From: an uncultured Dorea sp.
Lineage (GTDB): Bacteria; Bacillota_A; Clostridia; Lachnospirales; Lachnospiraceae
Direction of reading: 5' to 3'
Assembly: GCA_910578865.1 (NCBI GenBank)
Contig: CAJTRM010000001.1
Coordinates: forward strand, 124,248 to 188,247
DNA length: 64,000 bases
Shown here: piece after piece, positions 31,422-41,460 of the stretch
Position numbering within the stretch: the stretch's first letter is position 1
Layout of the letters: the number at the start of each line of letters is the position of its first letter
Position numbers and translations under genes: made by a program
Notes under the pieces: model-generated
Database searches by the model: none
Told to the model about the DNA's origin: nothing
The model's input: the letters and a program-made list of their open reading frames with translations, nothing else

Positions 31422-31464
31422 AGTTCAATGTAGATTATTTCTTGCTTATTCCTACATTTGAGCT
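31422..31464. repeat. Imperfect inverted repeat at the prophage right boundary
   Basis: AGTTCAATGTAG (31422-31433) pairs with CTACATTTGAGCT (31452-31464): 12 pairs with one bulged T and one G-T pair, loop 18 bases. It lies 16 bases after the predicted promoter and 35 bases before the HAD start, in the expected region of attR or of a structured leader. Confidence 0.45.
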
Positions 31465-31498
31465 GATAAATGGCTTAAATACAGGATTTTTGGATTTC

Positions 31499-32278
31499 AT
31501 GATAAAATATGTTGCCAGTGATCTTGACGGAACGCTGCTCCACGGAGGAGCACAGAATCTGAGCGATGAAATTTTTGATCTGATCCGCAGGCTTAAGGAA
31601 CGCGGGATCCGCTTTATAGCCGCCAGCGGCCGCCAGTATAACAATATCTACCGGATGTTCGGCCCCGTTCAGGACGACATTTCCTATATTGCCGAAAACG
31701 GATCTTTGTGTATCCATAACCACGAAGTGATTTCACGGGGATTTATTGAACGGGAGCTGGGACTGAGGATTATTGATTATTCAAAAAAATACGAAGGCTG
31801 CAGCTGCCTCCTGTCCTGTGAAGGCCGCTGCTATACCGATTCCAAAGATGATCATTTCATTTCTCATATTAAAAATGTAGTAAAGTATGACATGGATGTC
31901 GTCGAGGATCTGCACGAGGTGACAGCCCCTTTCCTGAAGCTAGCGATGTGTGATTTCAGCAATCCGGATCAGCTCTTCCCTTTTTTCCGGGACCGTTTTG
32001 AGAAGGAGATAAAAGTAGTGACCTCCGGCAACATCTGGATTGACTTTATTGCCCCCAACGCCAACAAAGGAACAGCCCTTGCCGGCCTCCTTCATCATAT
32101 CGGATTAGATCCGGCAGATGGCATTACCTTCGGGGATCAGTACAATGATACCGAAATGCTTGCCCTTGCCGGAACCAGCTATGCCATGGCAGACGGAAAC
32201 TCCGGTCTCCGCAAATATGCCACAGGTGTAACGGATTCTGTAGAGAAAGTCTTATACGATATCCTGAAATCTATTTGA
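31499..32278 (+). CDS. Cof-type HAD phosphatase
   Basis: A 259-residue HAD-superfamily hydrolase, subclass IIB (Cof/YbjI-like), which dephosphorylates sugar phosphates or flavin nucleotides. Motif I is SDLDGTLL with Asp8 and Asp10; motif II ASGR (RFIAASGRQYNN); motif III with Lys in PNANKGTAL; motif IV GDQYNDTEML. The base composition rises compared with the phage. ATG 31499 is the natural family start, but its ribosome site is weak (AGGA about 13 bases away); a longer frame from TTG 31442 would add about 19 foreign residues. This may mean that prophage insertion replaced the native leader. Confidence 0.85.
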   Translation: MIKYVASDLDGTLLHGGAQNLSDEIFDLIRRLKERGIRFIAASGRQYNNIYRMFGPVQDDISYIAENGSLCIHNHEVISRGFIERELGLRIIDYSKKYEGCSCLLSCEGRCYTDSKDDHFISHIKNVVKYDMDVVEDLHEVTAPFLKLAMCDFSNPDQLFPFFRDRFEKEIKVVTSGNIWIDFIAPNANKGTALAGLLHHIGLDPADGITFGDQYNDTEMLALAGTSYAMADGNSGLRKYATGVTDSVEKVLYDILKSI

Positions 32279-32350
32279 CGGCATCTCATAATTGCCTGTC
32301 TCCGCGGAACTCTGCCATCCTGCCTGCAGCCCGGTGAGACAGCAAAAATA

Positions 32351-32385
32351 CCGCTGTGTATATGCCTTGAACATATACACAGCGG
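32351..32385. terminator. Strong bidirectional terminator between HAD and M24 peptidase genes
   Basis: CCGCTGTGTATATG (32351-32364), loop CCTTGAA, CATATACACAGCGG (32372-32385): a perfect 14-bp stem, followed by a pyrimidine-rich CTTCTTTCT on the plus strand and an A-rich flank on the other side. It separates the convergent genes. Confidence 0.85.
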
Positions 32386-32409
32386 CTTCTTTCTGACCCT
32401 TATTTACTC

Positions 32410-33495
32410 TTATTCCTCAGGAACTACAATCAGATCTTTTGTAAAGCTGTTAAGTACTTCGCATCCGTCCTCTGTGATAATCACAAGATCTTCGATACGA
32501 ACTCCGATTCCTTCGTCTGCAAGATAGATACCCGGTTCTACAGAGAAGCACTGGCCAACCTTGATCACGTCCTCATTTACAGAAGAAACATCGCCGAACT
32601 CGTGATCCTCAAGTCCGATGGAATGTCCGGTTCTATGTGTAAAATATTTGCCATAACCTTTTTCTTCTATGTAATTTCTTGCTGCAAGGTCAACATCGCA
32701 CATTCTGTTGCCCGGCTTAGCAGCCTCAATACCACGTCTGTTAGCTTCTACTACAATATCATAGATTTCTTTTGCTCTGTCGGATACCTCACCGATAAAT
32801 ACGGTTCTTGTCATGTCAGATGCATAATTGTCCTTAAATGCACCAATATCAAGAATAACACAATCTCCGCGTTTTCCCTTGGAATCATCTGTTACATGAT
32901 GCGGATCTGCCGCGCCCTTTGCATATGCCGTGATTGGATCAAAGGATACATCCTCACAGCCCAGCTCTTTGTAGATCTCACGTATCTTATTATTCAGTTC
33001 ACGCTCTGTAAGGCCTTTTACTACCCATGGGATAAGCTTCTCCATTGCAATATCGTTAAGCCTTGAGGACTCCCTCATGAGCTCCTGCTCTTTTTCATCC
33101 TTGATCATACGGATGTAATCGATAATCGGAGAACCATTCACAAATTTGCTTCCTCCGCCCAGTTCCTGAAGACGGATCAGGAATCTTGCCGGCCATGCCT
33201 TGTCGATACCCATCACCTTATCTTTTTCTACATATCTGCTTAAGATTTCAACTCCGTCTTCAATGTCATCATACCAGATAACATCTACCCCAAGATCTCC
33301 CTCCTGCGGGAACAGTTTATTAATCATAAACTTATGATTTCCGTTAATATTGAGATAAAGCGCTAACAGCCTCTCTCCTGGATGGATCCATCTTCCTGTC
33401 AGATAAAAGATAGCCACCGGATCAGACACGATCATCTGAGGAACCCCATTTTCCTCCATAGATTTTAATACTCTTGCTACTTTGTTTTGATCCAT
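32410..33495 (-). CDS. M24 family Xaa-Pro aminopeptidase/dipeptidase
   Basis: A 361-residue cytosolic metallopeptidase removing residues next to proline. The N-terminal creatinase-like domain (1-130) is followed by the pita-bread domain with the five metal ligands: ILDIGAFKDNYASDMTRT (two Asp), TGHSIGLEDHE (His), FSVEPGIYL (Glu) and GVRIEDLVI (Glu). Length is normal. It follows rpoC on the minus strand but has its own promoter (33566-33594) behind an rpoC hairpin, so it is probably a separate unit. Start ATG 33495 lies after AAAGGTTGGG. Confidence 0.88.
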   Translation of the reverse strand: MDQNKVARVLKSMEENGVPQMIVSDPVAIFYLTGRWIHPGERLLALYLNINGNHKFMINKLFPQEGDLGVDVIWYDDIEDGVEILSRYVEKDKVMGIDKAWPARFLIRLQELGGGSKFVNGSPIIDYIRMIKDEKEQELMRESSRLNDIAMEKLIPWVVKGLTERELNNKIREIYKELGCEDVSFDPITAYAKGAADPHHVTDDSKGKRGDCVILDIGAFKDNYASDMTRTVFIGEVSDRAKEIYDIVVEANRRGIEAAKPGNRMCDVDLAARNYIEEKGYGKYFTHRTGHSIGLEDHEFGDVSSVNEDVIKVGQCFSVEPGIYLADEGIGVRIEDLVIITEDGCEVLNSFTKDLIVVPEE

Positions 33496-33565
33496 TTTTT
33501 TGTCCCAACCTTTCTAATAATGACATTTAAAATCGGCAGCTTTGTACTACCGATAGACTAAGTTC

Positions 33566-33594
33566 ATTATAAGCTTTCCCCGGTCAAAAGTCAA
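33566..33594 (-). promoter_or_regulatory. Sigma-A promoter for the M24 peptidase
   Basis: On the minus strand: TTGACT (33594-33589), 17-base spacer, TATAAT (33571-33566). The leader contains an 8-bp hairpin (ATCGGTAG against CTGCCGAT, about 33529-33552). Confidence 0.75.
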
Positions 33595-33601
33595 ACAATT
33601 T

Positions 33602-33631
33602 GAGGGTGGCCGCTCTTAAAGCGCCACCCTC
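33602..33631 (-). terminator. Hairpin downstream of rpoC
   Basis: GAGGGTGGC (33602-33610) pairs perfectly with GCCACCCTC (33623-33631), 14 bases after the rpoC stop on the minus strand. The trailing U-tract is poor (AAATTGTTTG), so termination may be incomplete. Confidence 0.65.
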
Positions 33632-33644
33632 CCGCTGTATTTCA

Positions 33645-36600
33645 TTATTCCTCTACAAGCACCGCTTCTTCGGCAAACTCCTCTTCCTCGAATTCTTCCT
33701 CAAGGTATTCGTCTTCCAGCTCTGACTCTTCCAGATTATCCAGTACTTCCTGGTCTTCTGTGTCCTCCACATCATAATCCGGATCCGGATCAAGTTCTTC
33801 CTCAGCCGGAAGTTCTTCCTCCGGGATTCCTGAGTCAAGCATAATGTCACGGTATTTTCTCATGCCTGTACCGGCCGGTATATGCTTACCGATGATTACA
33901 TTCTCCTTCAATCCGATCAGCGGATCTACTTTACCTTTGATCGCCGCCTCTGTCAGGACCTTCGTTGTCTCCTGGAAAGATGCTGCGGACAGGAAGGAAT
34001 TGGTAGCAAGAGACGCCTTGGTAATACCCAGCATAATCTGTTCGCCGGTTGCCGGCTCTTTGCCTTCCTCTGCCATTGCCTGATTCACATCCTCGAAATC
34101 AAGGATATCTACATTAGTACCAGGCAGGAATTCTGTGTCTCCGGCCTCCTCAATGCGGACTTTCTTGAGCATCTGACGTACGATCACTTCAATATGCTTG
34201 TCATTGATCTCAACGCCCTGAAGCCTGTATACACGCTGAACCTCCTGGATCATATAATCCTGCACTGCACGTAATCCCTTAATCTTCAGGATGTCATGAG
34301 GGTTCACACTACCTTCGGTCAGTTCGTCTCCGGCCTCAAGCTCGGCTCCGTCCGCAACCTTAATCCTTGAACCATACGGGATCAGGTAGGCTTTAGACTC
34401 GCCGGTTTCATTATTTGTCACGATGATCTCGCGCTTCTTCTTCGTATCATTAATATTTGCCGTGCCGGCAAATTCTGTGATAATTGCAAGTCCCTTCGGC
34501 TTTCTCGCCTCAAAAAGCTCCTCTACACGAGGAAGACCCTGTGTAATATCATCACCGGCAACTCCTCCGGTATGGAAGGTACGCATGGTCAGCTGAGTAC
34601 CTGGCTCTCCGATCGACTGTGCAGCGATGATTCCTACTGCTTCGCCGACCTGTACCGGCTCTCCGGTGGCCATATTTGCACCGTAGCATTTCGCACAGAT
34701 ACCATTGTGAGAGCGGCAGGTAAGAATAGTACGGATCTTGATCTTTGTCAGAGGATTGCCGTTTGGATCCACACCTTTTTTCATGATCAGTTCTGCACGC
34801 TTCGGCGTCACCATATGGTTTGCCTTTACCAGGATATTCCCGTCTTTGTCTTCAATATTTTCACACAGGTAACGTCCGGTAATACGTTCCTGCAGACTCT
34901 CAATCTCTTCGTTGCCGTCCATAAATGCTTTTACATACATTCCCGGAATCTCTGCACCCTTCTCGTCACAGTCCACTTCATGGATGATAAGCTCCTGGGA
35001 TACATCAACCAGACGTCTGGTCAGATATCCGGAATCGGCTGTACGCAGCGCCGTATCAGAAAGTCCTTTACGTGCACCATGAGCGGACATGAAATACTCC
35101 AGTACATCCAGACCTTCACGGAAGTTAGACTTGATAGGAAGCTCAATCGTACGTCCGGTAGTATCGGCCATCAGACCACGCATACCGGCAAGCTGTTTGA
35201 TCTGCTTATCAGAACCACGGGCTCCGGAATCAGCCATCATAAAGATATTATTGTATTTGTCAAGTCCGGAAAGCAGCGCTTCTGTCAGCGCATCGTCTGT
35301 TGCCTTCCATGTCTCTACAACCTCTTTGTAACGCTCTTCCTCTGTGATAAATCCACGCTTGAAATTCTTTGTGATCTTATCTACCGTATCCTGTGCCTGC
35401 TGAATCATCTCCGGCTTCTGCGGCGGCACTGTCATATCAGAAATTGAAACTGTCATTGCCGCTCTTGTCGAATACTTGTACCCGATAGATTTTACGGCAT
35501 CCAGCACCTCTGCCGTTGCAGTGGAGCCGTGTGTATTAATAACCTTTTCAAGGATCTGCTTTAACTGCTTCTTTCCTACGTGGAAGTCAACCTCCAGAAG
35601 AAGCTCATTTCCCTGCACCTCGCGGTCAACAAATCCAAGGTCCTGAGGGATAATCTCATTAAACAGGAACCTTCCCAGAGTAGACTCAATAATATCGGAC
35701 TTCGTGCTTCCGTCTGCCAGAGTCTTTGTTACCCGTACCTTAATACGTGAATGGAGAGTAACCGCTCCGTTCTCATAGGCAAGAATCGCCTCATTTACAT
35801 TTTTAAATACTTTACCTTCGCCCAGCGCTCCTTCTCTCTCCTGAGTCAGATAATAGATCCCAAGCACCATATCCTGAGAAGGAACTGCCACCGGACCGCC
35901 GTCTGACGGTTTCAGCAGGTTATTCGGCGAAAGAAGCAGGAATCGGCACTCTGCCTGAGCCTCTACAGACAGCGGGAGATGGACAGCCATCTGGTCTCCG
36001 TCAAAGTCGGCATTGTATGCGGTACATACCAGCGGATGAAGCTTAATAGCTTTACCCTCTACAAGAATCGGCTCAAATGCCTGGATACCGAGTCTGTGAA
36101 GTGTAGGGGCACGGTTCAGCATAACCGGATGCTCTTTGATTACTTCCTCCAGAACATCCCACACTTCCGGCTGAAGCCTTTCCACCATTTTTTTTGCATT
36201 TTTAATGTTGTGGGCAGTACCGTTCTGGACAAGCTCCTTCATAACAAATGGCTTGAACAGCTCGATCGCCATTTCCTTCGGCAGACCGCACTGATAAATC
36301 TTAAGCTCCGGTCCTACAACGATAACAGAACGTCCGGAATAATCCACACGTTTGCCCAGAAGATTCTGACGGAAACGCCCGGACTTACCTTTCAGCATAT
36401 CTGAAAGGGATTTGAGGGCACGGTTGCCCGGTCCTGTTACCGGACGTCCGCGGCGTCCGTTATCAATCAGTGCGTCCACAGCCTCCTGGAGCATTCTCTT
36501 TTCATTTCTTACAATGATATCCGGCGCGCCTAACTCAAGCAGGCGTTTCAGCCGGTTATTTCTGTTGATGATCCTTCTGTACAAATCATTTAAGTCAGAC

Positions 36601-37376
36601 GTTGCAAAACGTCCGCCGTCCAGCTGTACCATAGGGCGCAGATCCGGAGGGATTACCGGAATATTGTTCATGATCATCCATTCCGGCTTATTTCCTGACT
36701 CGCGGAAAGCCTCCACAACCTCCAGACGCTTTACAATTCTTGCACGCTTCTGGCCGGTAGCTCCTTTTAAGCCTTCCTGCAGCTCTTTGTACTCTTTATC
36801 AAGGTCAATGGCTTCCAAAAGTTCCTGTATGGATTCTGCCCCCATACCTACACGGAAAGCGCTGCCCCAGTTCTCTCTTGCTTCCTGATACTCCTGCTCG
36901 GACAAGACCTGCTTATACTGAAGATCGGTCTCACCTTTATCCAGTACAATATAAGAAGCAAAGTAAAGAACTTTCTCAAGCGTCCTCGGAGACAGATCGA
37001 GAATCAGTCCCATCCGGCTCGGGATCCCTTTAAAATACCAGATATGGGATACCGGAGCCGCCAGTGCAATATGCCCCATACGCTCACGGCGCACGCTTGC
37101 CTTGGTAACCTCTACGCCACAGCGGTCGCACACGACTCCCTTATAACGGATCTTCTTATACTTTCCACAGTGACACTCCCAGTCTTTGCTTGGTCCGAAG
37201 ATCTTTTCACAGAACAGTCCGTCTTTTTCCGGCTTTAATGTCCTGTAATTGATGGTCTCCGGCTTTGTAACTTCTCCCCTTGACCACTCCAGAATTTTTT
37301 CAGGTGATGCCAAACCGATTTTGATCGCATCAAAAGTCATTGGCTGAAATGATTGTTCCTTATTATTTTCTGGCAT
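33645..37376 (-). CDS. rpoC: RNA polymerase subunit beta'
   Basis: A 1243-residue catalytic subunit. Landmarks: N-terminal zinc site CHCGKYKKIRYKGVVCDRCG; RPMVQLDGGRFATSDLNDLY; catalytic YNADFDGDQMAVHLPLS; bridge helix/trigger loop region (SARGSDKQIKQLAGMRGLMA; TGGVAGDDITQGLPRVEELF); second zinc site CRSHNGICAKCYG. The last ~55 residues form a long acidic tail rich in Glu and Asp. There is no frameshift or insertion. It starts 14 bases after the rpoB stop with a ribosome site AAAGGGGTG. The phage polymerase-like protein at 2-1618 carries the same DFDGD core. Confidence 0.98.
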   Translation of the reverse strand: MPENNKEQSFQPMTFDAIKIGLASPEKILEWSRGEVTKPETINYRTLKPEKDGLFCEKIFGPSKDWECHCGKYKKIRYKGVVCDRCGVEVTKASVRRERMGHIALAAPVSHIWYFKGIPSRMGLILDLSPRTLEKVLYFASYIVLDKGETDLQYKQVLSEQEYQEARENWGSAFRVGMGAESIQELLEAIDLDKEYKELQEGLKGATGQKRARIVKRLEVVEAFRESGNKPEWMIMNNIPVIPPDLRPMVQLDGGRFATSDLNDLYRRIINRNNRLKRLLELGAPDIIVRNEKRMLQEAVDALIDNGRRGRPVTGPGNRALKSLSDMLKGKSGRFRQNLLGKRVDYSGRSVIVVGPELKIYQCGLPKEMAIELFKPFVMKELVQNGTAHNIKNAKKMVERLQPEVWDVLEEVIKEHPVMLNRAPTLHRLGIQAFEPILVEGKAIKLHPLVCTAYNADFDGDQMAVHLPLSVEAQAECRFLLLSPNNLLKPSDGGPVAVPSQDMVLGIYYLTQEREGALGEGKVFKNVNEAILAYENGAVTLHSRIKVRVTKTLADGSTKSDIIESTLGRFLFNEIIPQDLGFVDREVQGNELLLEVDFHVGKKQLKQILEKVINTHGSTATAEVLDAVKSIGYKYSTRAAMTVSISDMTVPPQKPEMIQQAQDTVDKITKNFKRGFITEEERYKEVVETWKATDDALTEALLSGLDKYNNIFMMADSGARGSDKQIKQLAGMRGLMADTTGRTIELPIKSNFREGLDVLEYFMSAHGARKGLSDTALRTADSGYLTRRLVDVSQELIIHEVDCDEKGAEIPGMYVKAFMDGNEEIESLQERITGRYLCENIEDKDGNILVKANHMVTPKRAELIMKKGVDPNGNPLTKIKIRTILTCRSHNGICAKCYGANMATGEPVQVGEAVGIIAAQSIGEPGTQLTMRTFHTGGVAGDDITQGLPRVEELFEARKPKGLAIITEFAGTANINDTKKKREIIVTNNETGESKAYLIPYGSRIKVADGAELEAGDELTEGSVNPHDILKIKGLRAVQDYMIQEVQRVYRLQGVEINDKHIEVIVRQMLKKVRIEEAGDTEFLPGTNVDILDFEDVNQAMAEEGKEPATGEQIMLGITKASLATNSFLSAASFQETTKVLTEAAIKGKVDPLIGLKENVIIGKHIPAGTGMRKYRDIMLDSGIPEEELPAEEELDPDPDYDVEDTEDQEVLDNLEESELEDEYLEEEFEEEEFAEEAVLVEE

Positions 37377-37390
37377 ACTGGCACCCCTTT

Positions 37391-40300
37391 CTACTCGTTG
37401 TCGATATCGTCATATACGAAGTCATCAGTTTCTTCAAATTCAATCTCGAAGTCATCTTCCTCCGGCTCTTCGTCCACATCCACAAGCTCCTCGCCCTGGA
37501 ACTCCTGCTCCGTATAGCCCTGTGCCCCAAGATTGTCATCCTGACGGTACTTTCTGTCTCCCTCAATCAATGAACGGAAATCCGTTTCACCCATATCGAC
37601 AGTTTCCATAATCTCTACTTCTGTATTGTCATCACGAAGCACACGCACATCCAGTCCGAGAGACTGAAGCTCCTTAAGCAGTACCTTGAAGGATTCCGGT
37701 ATACCCGGCTCAGGGATATTTTCACCCTTGATGATTGCTTCATAGGTCTTCACACGCCCGATGACATCGTCTGATTTTACAGTCAGAATCTCCTGAAGGG
37801 TATAGGACGCACCATAAGCCTCCAGCGCCCATACCTCCATCTCTCCGAAACGCTGTCCTCCGAACTGTGCCTTACCTCCCAGCGGCTGCTGAGTAACCAG
37901 TGAGTACGGTCCTGTAGAACGGGCATGGATCTTATCGTCTACCAGATGGTGCAGCTTCAGATAATGCATGTGTCCGATCGTTACCGGGCTGTCGAAAAAT
38001 TCTCCGGTTCTTCCGTCACGGAGGCGCACCTTACCGTCTCTGGAAATCGGAACTCCTTTCCAGAGTTTTCTGTGGTCTCTGTTTTCATATAAATAGTCCA
38101 GAACCTCCGGAAGGAGATCTGCTTTATGCTTTGCCTCAAACTCTTCCCAGGACAGATTGACATAATCGTTTGCCAGGTCGAGAGTATCCATAATATCATT
38201 CTCGTCCGCGCCGTCAAATACCGGCGTTGCAATATTGAATCCAAGTGCCTTGGCCGCCAAGGACAAATGAATCTCCAGCACCTGCCCGATATTCATACGT
38301 GAAGGCACACCAAGAGGATTCAGCACGATGTCCAGCGGACGCCCGTTCGGCAGGAACGGCATATCCTCCACCGGAAGCACACGGGAAACAACACCCTTAT
38401 TACCGTGGCGTCCCGCCATCTTGTCACCTACGGAGATCTTTCTCTTCTGGGCAATATAGATACGGACAGACTGGTTAACGCCCGGAGATAATTCATCCCC
38501 GTTGTCTCTCGTAAATACTTTTGCATCTACAACAATACCGTATTCTCCGTGCGGAACCTTAAGGGAGGTATCCCTTACTTCACGGGCCTTCTCTCCGAAA
38601 ATCGCACGCAGCAGCCTTTCCTCCGCAGTAAGCTCGGTCTCTCCCTTCGGAGTCACCTTACCCACAAGGATATCTCCTGCACGGACCTCGGCGCCGATCC
38701 GGATGATTCCGCGCTCATCCAGGTCTTTCAGGGCGTCATCTCCTACACCCGGAATATCTCTTGTGATCTCCTCCGGCCCAAGCTTTGTATCACGGGCCTC
38801 TGCCTCATATTCTTCAATGTGGACAGAAGTATACACATCCTCCTGAACCAGTCTCTCACTCAACAGGACGGCATCCTCGTAATTATAACCTTCCCAGGTC
38901 ATAAAGCCGATCAACGGATTTTTGCCAAGAGCCATCTCGCCGTTGGCGGTAGACGGGCCGTCAGCAATGACATCGCCTGCCTCTACTCTGTCTCCTTTGA
39001 ATACGATAGGTCTCTGGTTATAACAGTTACTCTGATTACTTCTCAGGAATTTTGTCAGCTTATACCGCTTAACATTGCCGTCATCCTGACGGATCACGAC
39101 CTCTGTTGACACTGAACGCTCAACAACACCGCCCTCCGTCGCAACAATACATACCCCTGAATCGACAGCGGATTTCTCCTCCATACCGGTCCCCACTACA
39201 GGCGACTCCGTCATAAGGAGCGGAACAGCCTGACGCTGCATGTTGGAACCCATGAGTGCACGGTTCGCGTCATCATTCTCAAGGAACGGGATGAGCGCCG
39301 TAGCTACCGAGAACACCATCTTCGGAGAGACGTCCATATAATCAAACATCCTCTTCTCGTATTCCTGTGTCTCTTCACGGTAACGGCCTGATACATTTTT
39401 ATGGATAAAATGCCCTTCTGCATCAAGCGGCTCATTTGCCTGTGCCACATGGTAATTATCCTCTTCATCTGCCGTCATATATACTACTTCATCCGTGACA
39501 ACCGGGTTGGCCGGATCGTCATGGTTGATTTTCCTATAAGGCGCCTCCACAAACCCGTACTGGTTAATTCTTGCATAGCAGGCCAGTGAGTTGATCAGTC
39601 CGATGTTCGGGCCTTCAGGCGTCTCGATCGGACACATTCTTCCATAATGGGAATAATGGACGTCACGAACCTCGAACCCGGCCCTGTCTCTGGAGAGTCC
39701 TCCGGGACCAAGCGCCGACAAACGCCTCTTATGAGTCAGCTCTCCAAGAGGGTTGTTCTGATCCATAAACTGTGACAGCTGGGAAGATCCGAAAAACTCC
39801 TTTACCGCAGCCGTAACAGGTTTGATATTAATCAGGGACTGCGGGGAAATCCCTTCCAGATCCTGCGTTGTCATCCTTTCACGGACAACACGTTCCAATC
39901 TTGAAAGACCGATCCTGTACTGGTTCTGCAGCAGCTCTCCGACTGCGCGGATACGTCTGTTGCCAAGATGGTCGATGTCATCATCATTGCCAAGGCCATA
40001 CTCAAGATGCATATTATAATTGATGGATGCAAGGATATCCTCTTTCGTAATGTGTTTCGGGATCAGATCATGGATATCTCTTCTGATCGCATCCTTTAAC
40101 TCATCAACGGCGCCGCCGGTCTCCTCCAGGAGCTCCTGCAGTACCGGATAATATACAAACTCCGTAACCCCTGCGGATTTCGGGTCGATATCTACGACAG
40201 CAGACAGATCCACCATCATATTTGAAAGGATTTTAATCTTCCGCTCCTCCTCCGGCCTGTCAATCCACACATAAGGGACTGCCGCATTCTGAATCACGTC

Positions 40301-41257
40301 CGCAAGCTCTCTTGTAACCTTCGTTCCCGCTTCTGCAATCACCTCGCCTGTAAGCGCGCTCGCAACATCCTCCGCAAGGACCTGTCCTGCGATGCGGTTC
40401 CTGAGTGAAAGCTTTTTATTGAATTTATAGCGGCCCACCTTCGCCAGATCATAACGTCTTGGATCAAAAAACATACTTGTGATAAGGCTTTCTGCACTAT
40501 CCACCGCCAAAGGCTCGCCCGGACGGATCTTCTTATATAATTCCAGAAGTCCTTCCTGGTAATTTGTCGCCGCGTCCTTCTCAAAGCTTGCAAGGATCTT
40601 CGGCTCCTCACCAAATAACTCAACGATCTCAGGGTTCGTGCCGATGCCAAGGGCACGAATCAACACTGTAATCGGTACTTTTCTTGTTCTGTCTACACGT
40701 ACATAGAAAACGTCATTGGAGTCCGTCTCATACTCCAGCCATGCACCACGATTCGGAATGACTGTGGAAGAATATAATTTTTTGCCAAGTTTATCATGTG
40801 CAATCGCATAGTAGATCCCCGGCGAACGCACCAGCTGGCTTACAATAACACGCTCAGCCCCATTGATCACAAAAGTCCCGGTGCTTGTCATCAACGGCAG
40901 ATCTCCCATGAATATCTCATGTTCATTGATTTCGTCAGTTTCTTTATTGTGGAGCCTTACTCTCACTTTCAGCGGAGCAGCATAAGTTGCATCACGCTCT
41001 TTACACTCTTCGATCGTGTACTTTACGTCATCCTCACACAAGGTAAAATCAACGAATTCCAGGCTCAGATGACCACTGTAATCGGCAATCGGCGAAATAT
41101 CTTCAAACACTTCCTTTAACCCATCATCCAAAAACCACTGGTACGAATCTTTCTGGACTTCGATCAAATTAGGCATCTGAAGAACTTCTTTTTGTCTGGA
41201 ATAGCTCATGCGTGAACTTTTTCCGCTTTTGATAGGACGAATTCTGTTTTTCTCCAT
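37391..41257 (-). CDS. rpoB: RNA polymerase subunit beta
   Basis: A 1288-residue subunit forming the catalytic cleft with beta'. The rifampicin-binding region reads LSQFMDQNNPLGELTHKRRL then SALGPGGLSRDRAGFEVRDV, with Asp, His and Ser at the three main resistance positions as in susceptible enzymes. Other landmarks: KFLRSNQSNCYNQRPIV, GYNYEDAVLLSERLV, RHGNKGVVSRVLPVEDMPFL, GGKAQFGGQRFGEMEVWALE. The C-terminus carries an acidic tail of ~30 residues. No rplJ or rplL gene precedes it; instead a separate promoter lies 140 bases upstream. ATG 41257 has GAGGAGTG upstream. Confidence 0.98.
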   Translation of the reverse strand: MEKNRIRPIKSGKSSRMSYSRQKEVLQMPNLIEVQKDSYQWFLDDGLKEVFEDISPIADYSGHLSLEFVDFTLCEDDVKYTIEECKERDATYAAPLKVRVRLHNKETDEINEHEIFMGDLPLMTSTGTFVINGAERVIVSQLVRSPGIYYAIAHDKLGKKLYSSTVIPNRGAWLEYETDSNDVFYVRVDRTRKVPITVLIRALGIGTNPEIVELFGEEPKILASFEKDAATNYQEGLLELYKKIRPGEPLAVDSAESLITSMFFDPRRYDLAKVGRYKFNKKLSLRNRIAGQVLAEDVASALTGEVIAEAGTKVTRELADVIQNAAVPYVWIDRPEEERKIKILSNMMVDLSAVVDIDPKSAGVTEFVYYPVLQELLEETGGAVDELKDAIRRDIHDLIPKHITKEDILASINYNMHLEYGLGNDDDIDHLGNRRIRAVGELLQNQYRIGLSRLERVVRERMTTQDLEGISPQSLINIKPVTAAVKEFFGSSQLSQFMDQNNPLGELTHKRRLSALGPGGLSRDRAGFEVRDVHYSHYGRMCPIETPEGPNIGLINSLACYARINQYGFVEAPYRKINHDDPANPVVTDEVVYMTADEEDNYHVAQANEPLDAEGHFIHKNVSGRYREETQEYEKRMFDYMDVSPKMVFSVATALIPFLENDDANRALMGSNMQRQAVPLLMTESPVVGTGMEEKSAVDSGVCIVATEGGVVERSVSTEVVIRQDDGNVKRYKLTKFLRSNQSNCYNQRPIVFKGDRVEAGDVIADGPSTANGEMALGKNPLIGFMTWEGYNYEDAVLLSERLVQEDVYTSVHIEEYEAEARDTKLGPEEITRDIPGVGDDALKDLDERGIIRIGAEVRAGDILVGKVTPKGETELTAEERLLRAIFGEKAREVRDTSLKVPHGEYGIVVDAKVFTRDNGDELSPGVNQSVRIYIAQKRKISVGDKMAGRHGNKGVVSRVLPVEDMPFLPNGRPLDIVLNPLGVPSRMNIGQVLEIHLSLAAKALGFNIATPVFDGADENDIMDTLDLANDYVNLSWEEFEAKHKADLLPEVLDYLYENRDHRKLWKGVPISRDGKVRLRDGRTGEFFDSPVTIGHMHYLKLHHLVDDKIHARSTGPYSLVTQQPLGGKAQFGGQRFGEMEVWALEAYGASYTLQEILTVKSDDVIGRVKTYEAIIKGENIPEPGIPESFKVLLKELQSLGLDVRVLRDDNTEVEIMETVDMGETDFRSLIEGDRKYRQDDNLGAQGYTEQEFQGEELVDVDEEPEEDDFEIEFEETDDFVYDDIDNE

Positions 41258-41396
41258 ATTGACGTTTCACTCCTCATCTATTTTTTTGTGGGCTGTGCTA
41301 CTGTCCTTGAAAATCTTGAAAATCCAGCGAAAAACGCGTTTTTCACTAATTTTTCCGCAATTTTATGGCATAACTTTCCACAATAGTGCATTTTTT

Positions 41397-41426
41397 ACTA
41401 TAGCACAAACTTTATGGGCTTGTCAA
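41397..41426 (-). promoter_or_regulatory. Sigma-A promoter for rpoBC
   Basis: On the minus strand: TTGACA (41426-41421), 18-base spacer, TATAGT (41402-41397) with an extended TGC before the -10. A leader of ~130 bases follows, containing the perfect palindrome GAAAAACGCGTTTTTC (41330-41345), and then the rpoB ribosome site. Confidence 0.75.
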
Positions 41427-41460
41427 TGGGGAAAACCAAAAAAGGTACACCCCAAATGTT

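Noticed and set aside
31442..31498. N-terminal extension of the HAD phosphatase from TTG 31442
   Set aside because: The extra 19 residues lie outside the usual family start (MIKYVASDLDGTLL) and overlap the inverted repeat; no ribosome site at proper spacing.
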